Below, piece after piece: positions 1 through 10,990 of a stretch of DNA of 64,000 nt (positions within the stretch are counted from its first letter, which is position 1; the number at the start of each line of letters is the position of its first letter). The notes beneath the pieces were generated by a model. The model searched no databases, was not told the origin of the DNA, and was given only the letters and a program-made list of their open reading frames with translations. A program made the translations under genes and the position numbers. Source of the DNA: Abelmoschus esculentus (taxonomy: Eukaryota; Streptophyta; Magnoliopsida; Malvales; Malvaceae); NCBI GenBank assembly GCA_035048815.1, contig JAUCBN010000021.1:4681501-4745500 (forward strand), given 5' to 3'.

Positions 1-724
1 AGAAAAATGAATAATTTTGATTTTTGTCTAGAAGATGAAATTTGGAATTAATTTTATTATATAATATTATGAATAATAATTCTAAATAAAAAAAAACTCA
101 TTAACTAATCTTAATAAAAAACTATTATTATTTTTAAAATATTTAAATTCAAATAAAAATATTTAATCGCTTAAAAATATTAAAAATATTCGAATAAAAT
201 GTATCAATGTTATGAAGGGGATATGGTGGTACAAAAGAACATAAAGAGCCATCAGTTCTTGTAGAAAAGTCTTACACAACACAACAACAGATCTGAGAGA
301 ATATTTTGCAGTATTATTCTCTCACATCTCAGTCTTTGGACCAACAACAGATAAAACAACCAAACTGTTGCCTGAGACACTTCATCATCACATTTGACAT
401 TGAAATTTCACACACTGTTTATTACAAAACAACAAATTTCATTCAGAAAGTAATAAAAACATAATTTTAGAGTAAATGTTAAATAAAATCGATTCAACTT
501 GACTCGATCGAGTACGGGTATGATATTCCAGATATCGAGGAAAGTCTAAAACAGCTCAGGAGGGATAGACAAGGAAGGAGAAGAAGAGTGAGAAACACTG
601 GACCGGGTCTTACAAGGTCAAGAAAAGGTCTTACAAGGTCAAGAAGATTAAAATTAGAAAAATATATAAACAACTTTGAAAAATCAAAAGAAAAAAATCA
701 AAGCTCAGGTAGGATAGCACCAAA
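1..724. other. AT-rich flank, possible 3' UTR of the minus-strand gene
   Basis: No supported gene. Positions 1-200 are A/T-rich. From about 200 to 720 the sequence is of mixed composition and lies just downstream of the minus-strand small gene, so it could be its 3' UTR; that is inference. On the plus strand a frame without an ATG is open from about 487 to the TAA near 726. It reads lysine- and arginine-rich and contains a 19-base block repeated at 606-624 and 627-645. It looks slightly like the start of a Ty3/gypsy gag, but too weakly to call. Confidence 0.3.
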
Positions 725-991
725 TTAAGATGAATAAACATCGTCTATAGAATTATCGGCACCGTAACCGGATTCATCGATAGATTCATTCTTCGTTGTA
801 ATTATTTCATACACCGACAGTAAAATATCTGCACGCATACATGTATAAAAATCCGATCATGAAATGTTAGAATTGAAGCAACTGAAAGTGGAAAAGCAGA
901 TGTTAAGGTGGGAAGAAATGATGAGAATTTTCTTACCGTGGGGAAGCTTGTGCTTTGTTTTCTTGTTTGAGAGCTTTTCATTTTCCTCCAT
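725..991 (-). CDS. Hypothetical two-exon small protein, about 52 residues
   Basis: Predicted by reading, not recognised. Exon 1 runs 991 to 937 from ATG and encodes a charged start, MEENEKLSNKKTKHKLPH. It ends in a good donor, G|GTAAG. Exon 2 runs 828 to 725 after the acceptor TGCAG; with phase 1 joining it reads on as DILLSVYEIITTKNESIDE, then an acidic serine-rich end and TAA. The intron would be 108 bases. A second acceptor at 882-883 also gives an open frame, so the exon 2 choice is uncertain. A TATA box lies about 100 bases upstream of the ATG. No signal peptide or membrane segment is visible. It could be a real small gene, the 5' part of a longer transcript, or chance. Confidence 0.4.
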
Positions 992-1084
992 ATTTTTTTT
1001 TTCTCGGGAAAATTATAAGCACATGGAAAGTTGAAATGTTCTGTGTAAGGGAAAAAACTTAAAAGTGAGAGCTGTGGAAATCAG

Positions 1085-1096
1085 GCTTATAAAGCC
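1085..1096 (-). promoter_or_regulatory. TATA box for the minus-strand small gene
   Basis: Read on the minus strand the site is GGCTTTATAAGCC, embedded in locally GC-richer DNA. It lies 94-105 bases upstream of the ATG at 991, which would give a leader of roughly 70 bases. It is the main independent support for transcription in this direction. Confidence 0.45.
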
Positions 1097-1214
1097 GGCC
1101 AGAAGGCGACTTTGAGATTGAGGGGAGAAAAACGAAGAGATTTCATAGCCTGCCCTGGACCTGAAAGCAACCTATGCACACCCATAAAACAGAAAATTAT
1201 AATTATAATTCAAA

Positions 1215-2260
1215 TATACTCTTTTTTAAGAGATGTGTGATGTTTTTCTTTTAAATAAGAGTTTAAAGTTTTATTTTGTTAATATTTAAATAGAATGATA
1301 ATAAAAATTTATTTAACTTGAAAATAAGTGTTTAAATTATATATTTTTTAAGTTATGTGTATAATAATTTTTTAATAAAAATAAATATTTAAAATTTTAT
1401 TTCGTTAATTTTTAAGATATCACTATAAAAAAATTATCAATCAATCAAAATTTAACTTGTGTTTATTTTAATTTTTTAAATAAAATGAAAAATTATTTAA
1501 AAACAATCTAAAATCTTTAAAAAATCTTAAATTCTTAAAACTTTAAATCTCAACATTGACACAATTACTATCATTGATAGCCTTGTTGAATTTCTCTGTC
1601 GCTAAGACCGTCACTTTTTTTTTATAACTCTATCAATAACTGACAAGATACATCGTAATCGAAAGTTAAACGAGTAAAGTCTTTCACGTTCGTTGTTCAA
1701 AATCTAATTAAAACGTTGCATGCCAGATATTAACGATGCTTGATTGAAGAAAGTCGGTGGTGGCCTAAGACGATTACGATTATATGGTTTGACAAGACTA
1801 TTAACGATAATAGTGGCTTCAATTTTGGTTTTAAGTTTTAGGAATTTTAAATATTTTGTGATTATTTTATTATTTATAAAAATTTTAAAATATTGTTTAA
1901 ATTTATTTTGAAAATAAATAAAAATAAAATCCACATGTCAATTTATTATTAGGTGATGATTTTTTTAACGGTGTTAACTTAAAACACTAACGAAATAAAA
2001 TTTTAATCATTTATCTCAACTAAAAAATATTAGACACTTATCTTAAAAAAATTATAATTTAAACATTTATTTATAAGTTAAACATTTTTAACGCTATTAC
2101 TATAAAACAATAACAGAATAAAACTTTAGACACTTATTTTAATAAAGAAATATTAAATACCTATTTTTAAAAATATATAATTTAAATATTTATTCTAAAT
2201 TAAAGAAATTTAAACATTATTTAAATCAATATATTTTTATTATAATCATTATCAAAATAA
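1215..2260. repeat. Inverted pair of AT-rich repeat units
   Basis: The left part (about 1215-1450) and right part (about 1960-2260) hold the same degenerate unit in opposite orientation. On the left it reads TAAGTGTTTAAATTATATAT followed by TTAAAATTTTATTTCGTTAA; the right carries reversed versions, each unit appearing about twice. Related sequence lies downstream of the B3-like genes (about 38430, 41450 and 49690), so this is a dispersed family. The spacer 1450-1960 has no convincing gene; a 76-codon minus-strand frame there looks random. Confidence 0.4.
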
Positions 2261-2920
2261 GGATGGAAGTTTTTCACCGTATTCTTAGTTTCTATATATT
2301 TTTATTATCGGCTAAGGTTTAGTATTGGATTGATTGTTGGCCACTGATTTTTTTGTTATCATTTTTCTCTTGTCTCTTTTAATTTATATTATTTTATTTT
2401 ATATTATGTTTTTTAATAATATTTTTAATTCATGTATAAAAATATTTTTGTTTTATTCTTATTTTATCTTTAAGTGATTAGTATTTATACCCTAATAATT
2501 AAAAAATATATATTTTAACTCATCTTTATTATTTTATAAGTTCTTGTATTACTAAAATATTTTTTATGTTCAATAACATTAGCTACTATTATTTATTAAG
2601 AAATTGTTCTTATCTCTTTCTATATTTATTATTTAAAATATTTTTACTTTTACGTATGATAAATATTTTTTTAATTTAGGTATAAATTATATAAATCTGA
2701 TCGTTTTTTCGAATAAAAGTTTCGGATATTCAAATCACTACAAATTTTACTTTTAAAAAAAATTACTTCTATTTTTTTCTTATTAAATTTAAATATCTAA
2801 CAAAGAGTTTATTTTGTTTAAATTCATTTTTGAGAAATTATAAAAGTAAATGTAGATATCATAAAAACTACAAACATTGAACTCTGCAATCAATATTGAG
2901 CGTCTTGCATGATTGGTGCA
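2260..2920. other. AT-rich intergenic sequence
   Basis: Low-complexity A/T sequence with no coding frame, no recognisable element end and no repeat unit that I can define. Confidence 0.5.
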
Positions 2921-3442
2921 GGACAGAGCAAAACTCTAATTAGTTTGAAAAAAATCAAATAATTTAATTTGGTTTTTTTAAAAAATACTTGATTTATTTT
3001 GATTCGATTTAAAATTTTATAAATTCGACTCAAAAAATTTTAAATAAAGTTTGAGTTGTAAAATAGAACTCGAATAACTCTAAAATTTTAGTAATTAGAG
3101 AATTTTTTTTAAGTTTGAGACGAGTCCTCAAATTTTTATTATATATGTACTGATATATAAAAATATAAAAAAATATTATCATATGAAAAAATATAAAATA
3201 TATATCATATAATTAGTAAAAGTCGTTTAGATTAAATCAACTCGTATTATAACATAATAAATAATTATAATTTTATTTTTATAAAATCTCAAAAACTTGA
3301 CGCGATTTGATGCAACTAGACTCAAATTTCTTCAACTCGAATCGAATCAAAAAAATTTAATGAAAGTTCAAATAAACAAATTAGATTCTTCAACTTGAAT
3401 AATTTAAAAATTTTTAACTCCAGTCGATCGAACTTTGTCCCC
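2921..3442. mobile_element. Fold-back, hAT-like inverted-repeat element (tentative)
   Basis: The left end starts near AGGACAGAGCAAAACTC. The right end, read in reverse, gives TAGGGGACAAAGTTCGATCG, an imperfect match, and both arms continue into words of the AACTCGAAT type. This is typical of plant fold-back elements whose ends resemble hAT. No matching 8 bp target duplication was found, so the borders are approximate and the class is inferred. Confidence 0.35.
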
Positions 3443-4002
3443 TAACCGAAGCACGTTTTGTAAAAGCTTCAAGATACCGGTATGTACGATAAAATACTTG
3501 TTTTATTAAATGTTATTAAAAATTGTATATATATTTGATTTATATCTGTTTTAAAATATACTCTCAACCATTGGATATTAATCATTCAATCACTGATACT
3601 TTGAGTTAAGCATTATTTTAAATGAATATAGAATTTTAAAATAAATAAATAATATACGAACGGTTTATATAAATTAAAATGTTCTATTTATTTATAATTA
3701 TAGATTTGATTTTTTGGAAAACTATAAATATAATCTCTATGCATTGACCAATGGCATCACGGTCTCCTACGACTGAAGTGGTCAAAATAATTAGAACTTG
3801 ACTGGATCACCTTGGCCTGCGGTTTTCATTAATTAATCTTTATTTTACGACTGCCTTTCCTCACTTTCACGGTCAACACTAAATCACAATTAATCGTGTT
3901 AGTCCAATAAAACTATACTTGTAATACTGTCTTATTCGTTCACAAAGTCTATGAATTTCAAACCCTTGAAGTTTCCATCACAACCTTGACATCAATATAT
4001 AA
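3443..4002. other. Intergenic sequence
   Basis: Mostly A/T-rich. 3720-3990 is of slightly higher complexity but has no long frame, no clear splice pattern and no repeat ends. Nothing further can be supported. Confidence 0.45.
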
Positions 4003-4012
4003 TATAACTGAG

Positions 4013-4623
4013 GAGAAATTATTATATGAAACTGTTTTATTATTTAGGATATGATTCTTAATTAATTAAATTAAAATATATGATATATTTTTTTATATCA
4101 TATTTATATATAAGTATTGTTTAAATCATCTAATTTAATGTCTTTGATTTAAAAAAATATTACCAAAGATTTATTGTGTCATCTTTCTCTTTGTTCTTTA
4201 AAATTTTTTTAATTAATTTTTTATATAGATCTGGGGTTTAGGATTTAGAGTTTAGGGTTTAGGGTTAAGGTTTAGGGTTTAGAATTTATATAGGGTTTAC
4301 TATTTAGGGTTAGGGTTATTGTTTAGGTTTAGGGTTTATGGTTTAAGGTTAGGATTAGGGTTAGAATTTAAGGTTAAAGTTAAGGTTTAGGGTTTAAGGG
4401 TTAGGGTAAAAAAATTAATTAAAAAGTTGAACAATAAAGAGGAAGACAACATAAAAAATCTTTGGTAATATATTTTTTCCTTTTTTAAATCAAAGGAATT
4501 AAAGTGAATGATTTGGATGATGCTTATGTGTGAATATGATATGGAAAAATACATTATTTATCTTAATTTAATTGGTTAGGACCATATCCTAGGTGGTGAA
4601 ACGGGTTTATGTAATAATTTCTC
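4013..4623. mobile_element. Mutator-like MITE with telomere-like core, copy T1
   Basis: A 611 bp non-autonomous element. Its ends are exact inverted repeats, GAGAAATTATTA and TAATAATTTCTC, and the arms stay complementary for about 180 bp. It is flanked by a perfect 10 bp duplication, TATAACTGAG, at 4003-4012 and 4624-4633, which fits the 8-11 bp range of the Mutator superfamily. The centre, about 4230-4405, is degenerate TTTAGGG/TTAGGG repeat. There is no open frame, so movement would need a transposase supplied elsewhere. Arms and core match copy T2 at 35203-36086 in the opposite orientation. Confidence 0.75.
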
Positions 4624-4633
4624 TATAACTGAG

Positions 4634-5200
4634 ACAGGATAATTTTTGTTTCACTCTTATTTTTAACGTTGTGTTCTAATTAATATGAATCGGTCCATGT
4701 CATACTTCAAATTTTAGTCGATGATTTTTTAAATAATTTTTTATATATACAAGAATATAATCTTAAATTTTTTTTAAATTATATCAAATTACTTATCATT
4801 TAAACTATAAATAAATAATTAATTAAGATTAACATTAAAAAGTAAAACATATTTATTAAAAAAAAGAAATGAAAATTTTTGGCTATTCGTTTATTATCCT
4901 CCAACAAACGTAAAAGTATAAAATTAAATAATTTTTTATTATAAAAACGGTTTAAAGATTTTGAGGTCATATATAATTTATTAAAATGATACTCTTACTT
5001 TATAATTAATAAGATATATATATTTTTTAAATAGCTTAATAAAAGATTTATTAGATTATCCTTTTAAACAATAAAAAATTAAATATTAAACATTTTAAAA
5101 TCAAACATTTTCAATTTTTTATCTAAAAAATAATATTTTTTTATGTATTAAGTTATATATAATTAAATTTATATTTTTTTTTTAATTTTTATAAAATTTC
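4634..5200. other. AT-rich intergenic sequence
   Basis: A/T-rich DNA with poly-A and poly-T runs; no gene, RNA or element border seen. Confidence 0.5.
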
Positions 5201-5210
5201 TTTTAAACTT

Positions 5211-5882
5211 GGCATAAAGATAACTTTAACCCTTAACGTTTACGTTTTTTGTCGTTTTGGCCCTTATTCTTTTGTGGGATAAATTTAGCCCTTAACCTAG
5301 ATCTTTTTGACAAATATCTTATTTTTTAATTAGTTTGATGACTGGACCGTTAAAAATTTAACAATGATATATATATGTGGAATATAATTTTATTCTGATA
5401 TAAAATATAAAACAATTAAAATTCAAATAAAATATTAAAAATTAATTAATTTTAAAATAAAATATTATTAAACATTCTTAACCCTAACTACGATAGAATC
5501 AGAATCTTATCTTAAAAAATAGAAACACAATTTGAATAAGATTTTGATTTTATAGTAGTTAAGGTTAAAGATGTTTAATAATCTTTTATTTTAAAATTAA
5601 TTAATTTTTAATATTTTATTTGAACTTTAATTGTTTTATATTTTATATTAGAATAAAATTACATTCATCTATATGCATTTGATAGGTTACATACCATATC
5701 ATTTAAAATTATATTTCATATATATCATTGTTAAATTTTTAACGGTCCAATCATCAAGCTAGTTAAAAAATAAGATATTTGTCAAAAAGATATATGTTAA
5801 GGGTTAAATTTATCCCAAAGAAGAATAAGAGCCAAAACAAAAAAAAACTATAAACGTTAAGGGTTAAAATTATCTTTATACC
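5211..5882. mobile_element. Long-hairpin MITE, Mutator-like
   Basis: A 672 bp element that is almost entirely one inverted repeat. The left end reads GGCATAAAGATAACTTTAAC and the reversed right end GGTATAAAGATAATTTTAAC. The arms run about 300 bp each and meet near 5520; the right arm carries a small extra insert around 5660-5700. Flanks are TTTAAACTT (5202-5210) and TTTAAATTT (5883-5891), a 9 bp duplication with one mismatch. It has no coding frame. A transcript would fold into a long hairpin. Confidence 0.65.
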
Positions 5883-5891
5883 TTTAAATTT

Positions 5892-6690
5892 TTGTACAGT
5901 CGTTTTAATTGCGTATTTTTAAACCCTATAATCCTTACCCATTTTCCTTTTGTGTTTTTCTTTCCACCACCTGCAAGCATCTTTCTCGCGCATAGACTTT
6001 TGCATTGACTTCATAAATAAAAGTTTAGTTTTCAATGATGAAAAAAAAATTTTAACAAAGGTTTAGTGTTATTGCTGAAATATGAATTCTGATTTGAATC
6101 TCAGAGGGGACTACAATATTCATTAGGCGGGAGGGGCTGTAGCCTAACCCAATAAAACTTAACCTTCATTTATATAATAAATTTATTTTTATGAGAAAAT
6201 TATATATGAAATATATTTTAATACATGAGGTTTATATTAATCTTTTTATTTTAGGGTTTTAAATTTTTGGTCAAGGTTTAAGGTTTTAATATATTGATTT
6301 TAAGGTTTAAAATTTAATTTTTAAAAATGGATTATATAAATTTTTCTACATAACTTATATATCGGACTATAATCTATTATATGTTACTCCTTAAATTTTA
6401 AAAGATATTTTTTAAGTTGATATTTTAACTTCATCTCTATCCTTATATTTGGCTAATTATAAGAAAAATATTCTTTTTTTTTGTTTTTTTTTAAATTTCA
6501 TCAATAATTCTAATAAGTTTATTAATGTTTTTTTTATTATTTTTTAGTTATTTATATTTTATTGATCATACATGCGATATAAAATTATTAATAAGACGTA
6601 AAAATATGAGTAAAGTCGTTTAACATTGAAGTTGAGTCGGGGGACTAAATTATATATTTTATATACATGGAATGTGAGTGTGTGTTAATG
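5892..6690. other. Intergenic sequence
   Basis: A/T-rich with a few less biased stretches (5930-6010, 6090-6170). No frame, splice pattern or element end can be supported. Confidence 0.45.
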
Positions 6691-6719
6691 ATTTATTCGA
6701 GACATGACTATGAGTTGAA

Positions 6720-7310
6720 AAAAAAATGAAGTCTAGTCTCTGTGGCCGCTTTCTTGACTCAATGGAACCCCATTCCGTTGCATGTTGTCCGGGAGGATGT
6801 GTCTCGAGATATAGCGGAGTAGCCGCTTGTGGACCTCTCAGTGCAGTGCCCCATGCCATGGGTTACAGAATTAGCCCTCTTACCCTTAGGTGGAGGGCCT
6901 TAGTCCTCACATTTTTAGGTGACTAAATCGTGCAACACTTGAAAAGGAACACAACCTATATAAGTCAACCTTCAACACACATCCTTCAACAAAGATTTAT
7001 CACGGAAGCGTCAATATTAAGGTCACATGAGTCACTTCTCGTCCGCTACACTAGTCTTTAAGCTACAGCCGATATCATGAGGCATAACGAATGCACCAAG
7101 TCGACCTCGACTTTCTTTGTAGAAAAAATAAAAGTGGTCTTATTAAATAAAGTGTTTGGGATTACAAGAAAGACTCATGCACATCATCGGGGTGACTCCA
7201 TCGTCTCAACGGTAGGGGCCGCCCCGATGATGTGTAAGAATTCACCTATGCCTAAGCAGTCCATTCAACTGTCCACCCCCTACATATATACGAATAAAAT
7301 ATTATGAAAA
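6720..7310. other. GC-richer segment, unassigned repeat or gene relic
   Basis: This stretch stands out from its A/T-rich surroundings. It contains short open frames on both strands (66-76 codons) that overlap each other and resemble nothing I recognise. There is a TATA-like word, CCTATATAAG, near 6955. A strong inverted repeat sits at 7180-7234. The composition and a TATA word followed by a leader-like stretch resemble an old LTR, but no LTR ends, primer site or duplication is visible. Confidence 0.3.
7180..7234. repeat. 13 bp perfect-stem inverted repeat
   Basis: CACATCATCGGGG at 7180-7192 is exactly complementary to CCCCGATGATGTG at 7222-7234, with a 29-base loop. The stem is GC-rich for this region and could fold in RNA or DNA. 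No function is assigned. Confidence 0.6.
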
Positions 7311-7800
7311 TACCCCGAGTATACATTCATTTGCTCGAATATGGAACACTTTTTCCTAACCGAAAGAAAAATACTTAAAAACATGAAACAAAACTAAAAC
7401 AAGAACCTTATTCCTAAAATATTACAATATTCAAAAGAAAGATACTTAAACTTGGCTAAGCTTTGAGACATCACACTCAGTCAGATCTAACGCAATTTAT
7501 TTGATTATGGCCGAGGAAAGGGAATGGCCATAACATTCCCTTGCCTGCTTGTTCACTCTACGCAATATTTCTGCCATAATATACAAGTATAAAATAAAAA
7601 AAAAATAAAAAAAATATACATGCAATGCTTAATAGAATACTAATTTTAATTTTTTTTACATGAATTTTCTTACCTCAGTAGTTAAGAAAATAATCGTTAT
7701 TCTTTGAAATCACAAGTTCGAGCACTAGTAATATTAGCACAGTAATTAAGTGATTAAAGTCTAATGATTGAGAGTATACTATAAAATAGATACTACTATA
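7310..7800. other. Intergenic sequence with a small hairpin
   Basis: No gene. A 9 bp inverted repeat, AAGGGAATG and CATTCCCTT, sits at about 7517-7541. A tRNA-promoter-like word, GTTCGAGCAC, is near 7711, without a convincing partner box. Confidence 0.4.
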
Positions 7801-7810
7801 ACACTGTAGC

Positions 7811-8726
7811 TAGGGATGACAACAAGTCGGATCCATCTGGATACAAATCCAGATCCATTTTTATATCATAGATCCAGATCCGTCCCAGATTCATGGGTCT
7901 AGAAAATTGAAACCTAGACCCAAATCCAATGATCCTATGGATCCGAGTCCAAAATGGATTTATTAAAGATGATCATTCGACCTATTTTTTTAACTCAATA
8001 AAACTACCACTAATTAATTTCACATCACAACTTTAATGGAGGAAAGATTAATTTTAATTAACTAGTATCATAATAAAAAACGATAAACAAAAATCTTCAA
8101 AAATTCAATAATTACACAAATATCTTTTAAATAACACAAACATTAAGAAATGTGGATCATGAAATATTTCATTGTCGTAAACTGAGTATCGTACTTCTAC
8201 CTCTCAGAGTGCTAGTATTCATCACTACTTAAATCATAAACATCATAAAACAAATAAAAAACAAATGAACAAAGAGAAAAAAATGTTTTATAAAAATAAT
8301 ATTTGTGAAATTTAAATATTAATATTAAGATTATGTAATATAATAATTTTTTATATAACATGTTAATGTTATTCTCCATTTTTGCATCATTATTATAATT
8401 TTCATTACTAAAGCAATAAGCCTGTATTCCTTTAAAAAGTTTTTTATTATAAATAAATAAATAAATAAAAATTACATTAAAAAATAATGTAAAATATAAA
8501 ACCTACTATTATATATTTATATGTATTTTAAAAACTATTGGTGGGTTTTTAATAAATAGTAAACATGTTCAGATTTTAGTGTCAGATCCGGATCCAAATC
8601 CCTATTTTAATCAGAAGATCCCTATCCGACCTAGATCCTTCGGGTCTAAAATTTTAAGATCTAGACCCTATAAAACAGATATAAATCTACGGATTTGGTC
8701 AGGTCCAAGATCCACTTCTGCCCTTA
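7811..8726. mobile_element. Non-autonomous hAT-like element, 916 bp
   Basis: The left end is TAGGGATGACAACAAGTC; the reversed right end is TAAGGGCAGAAGTGGATC. Both arms contain degenerate words of the GGATCCAGATCC type in opposite orientation (7830-7960 and 8580-8715). Flanking 8-mers are ACTGTAGC (7803-7810) and ACTATAGC (8727-8734), an 8 bp duplication with one mismatch, as expected for hAT. The interior is A/T-rich with no transposase frame. Confidence 0.65.
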
Positions 8727-8800
8727 ACTATAGCTAATTAAAAAAAATATTTTTGAATAATTTAATTATTAACATTTTATTTTGTGTTGAAATGAAATTT

Positions 8801-8922
8801 ATCAGTCAATTAATAATAAATGAATAAAAATAAGGTGATAACTTATATGATAGTGCATACTGATATAGTATTGTTATATAGATAAATTATCAGTCAATTA
8901 ATAATAAATGAATAAAAATAAG
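8801..8922. repeat. 34 bp exact direct repeat
   Basis: The block starting ATCAGTCAATTAATAATA occurs at 8801-8834 and again, identical, at 8889-8922, with 54 bases between. No element ends are associated with it. Confidence 0.6.
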
Positions 8923-10092
8923 TATATTAACTAAAATAATTATTTAATCAAACAAAGGTATTTTTTGAATTTATGTTTAATATATATTATAATCATTTTA
9001 GAGTCTTCGAAGCATCGTTATCAAACGATTTTCTCATAAACACCTCACTAAATACGATTTTGTCTAATATGTTAGTTTGTTCATATATGTAATACTTTTG
9101 TAGGTATTTTTTTTTCTCTATTTAGGATTAGGAAGATTTTTAATGAGGCTCATAATAGCATTACCATTTTTTATTAAAAAAAAAAAATAATATTGTGTTC
9201 CCGAAATATTTGTAGTCGATTTTAGTCTCCAAATTACCTCTCTATACCTTTTATTTTATATCATGTATAGGGTTGGCTAATAAGGGGAGCACAGTGAACA
9301 AATGCTTTGTCTAGCATCTTAAAAAATAAGTATTTTTATTTTTAATTTATTAAATAAATTATTTTTAATAATAAAAAACAATTATCAATAATCAATTAAA
9401 CCATTGAAATGTGACATTAGATCCGTTAAATAAGATTAGAGTTTTATATCCTGATGTTCTAAATTTAACAAATAGGGTTGAGAAATTAACCTTTAAGTCT
9501 CTATATTACCTAATACGAGTTAATCAACAAAATAATTAGATATCGATGGTTAAGAAAAATAAAAAATAATTTTCTACCCTAATATTTAATTCTCTTTTCT
9601 AAATCTCATTTTTTTAAGTTTAATTATTTTTAATATTATTCAATCTAATGAAAATAAATAAATAAATAATGTAATATTCTTATTTCTTATACTTATCGTC
9701 AAAATCAAGCTTCATATAACATTCGACACAAGATTCAGTTCCTTCAAATTTTCTTAACAAAACAGTACAAATAATTTATTTTATAAAATTTAATATGATT
9801 TTATGATTTATTAATAAATATTAAATTAATTATTTAAAATATTTGAATATGCTTTCTTTTTATAAGAATTCATTTTTGAATTTTTGCACAAAGACACAAA
9901 AATATTCACTATATTATTAGCCGTGATCAATGTGATTTGAGTAAAAAAAAAATCAAATTACTCGAATTTATGAATTTTATTTTGTGATTTAAATTTTATT
10001 AAAAAAATTTAGATCCTGATCGAGTTTTTGAGTCGCTATATACATTTAATTATAATTATTTATAAATATAATAGAATAAATTGATTTCAATT
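8923..10092. other. AT-rich intergenic sequence with a dispersed repeat
   Basis: No gene found. 9300-9560 is a diverged copy of the unit repeated at 10991-11390: it shares the run on AATTTATTAAATAAAT, then ATTATCAATAATCAAT, then a GACATTAGATC-like word. The remainder is low complexity. Confidence 0.4.
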
Positions 10093-10332
10093 TTAATATT
10101 CTTTTATATTTATATACGATATACATATATATTTTTTTAGACTAGTTTTGTTGGCCTCCAATGTTATCTGTGCCAGTGAGTCCAAGACTGTAGCTGTTCT
10201 GTTCTGGTCCATTTCGTAGAAGCAAGGGAACAAAACCCCTGCAAAGATTCTTTCAGACAAAAGACTGATTGATTGTTCAAAATTCTTTGCTGGTTGGACC
10301 ACACTTTGACAGGAGAAATCATTACAACACAT
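10093..10332 (-). CDS. Unidentified ORF or exon-like frame, 79 residues
   Basis: Not recognised. The first 65 residues, from MCCNDFSCQSVVQPAKNFE through SISLLSERIFAGVLFPC to DSLAQITLEANKTSL, come from a stretch of clearly less A/T-biased DNA than its flanks and read like ordinary protein. The last 14 residues enter A/T-rich DNA and look random. It could be one exon of a host gene or a captured gene fragment. No TATA box, partner exon or homologue can be named. Chance is a real alternative. Confidence 0.25.
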   Translation of the reverse strand: MCCNDFSCQSVVQPAKNFEQSISLLSERIFAGVLFPCFYEMDQNRTATVLDSLAQITLEANKTSLKKYICISYINIKEY

Positions 10333-10990
10333 GTTTTTAATGATCCGAAATCAAAACTAATTCCAAATATAACTGAACAAAACAGGAACTTATAGAAATA
10401 ATATAAACATTTTTTATGTTGATCGCTAATGATATTTTTTTTCTACTCCAATCATTCAATTATTATTTTTCTGTGAGTTTACGAAGAGTGATAAAATAAA
10501 AAAATGTAAAATTAATGATAATTTTATCAAATAATAATAATAGAGTTTAACGAACAACAAGAGTACAATTAAAAAATAATAAATTTTAAAATTTGTCAAA
10601 AAAATTTATATTTTAAAATGATTTTTTTTCAAACTTTTGACAAATTTCAAAACTTTTTTATAACCTTTCAAGCTTTTTAGATAAAAGTTTTAAAAAATTT
10701 ATCAAAAATCACGGAAAAATTAACCTAAAATATAATAAAAATTCTAACATAAGTATTTGATGAATCTTTAATAAGTTTCAAATTTTTTTAGGACCACCGA
10801 TTATTTTAGATCCCTAAATTAAGATTTTTTTAGCTATAATAGTTACAGTAATATTTATTCTAAAGTAGATATACTCTCAACCATTAGACATTGATCGCTC
10901 AATCACTGTACTGACATTATTGGTACTCGAATCAGTGATCTCCAAGAACAACAGTTCCTTCAACCGATGAGGCTAGATGGTTCATGCCTA
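10333..10990. other. AT-rich intergenic sequence
   Basis: Nothing supportable; low-complexity A/T DNA with short runs. Confidence 0.5.

Noticed and set aside
481..728. Ty3/gypsy gag start on the plus strand
   Set aside because: Only a loose likeness to a YDxxDIExSLxQLRR pattern, no ATG, LTR or primer site, and it overlaps the putative 3' UTR of the minus-strand gene.
6659..6926. Overlapping 66-codon frames on both strands near 6.7-6.9 kb
   Set aside because: They are mutually exclusive shadows in a GC-richer stretch, with no domain, promoter or homologue that I can name.
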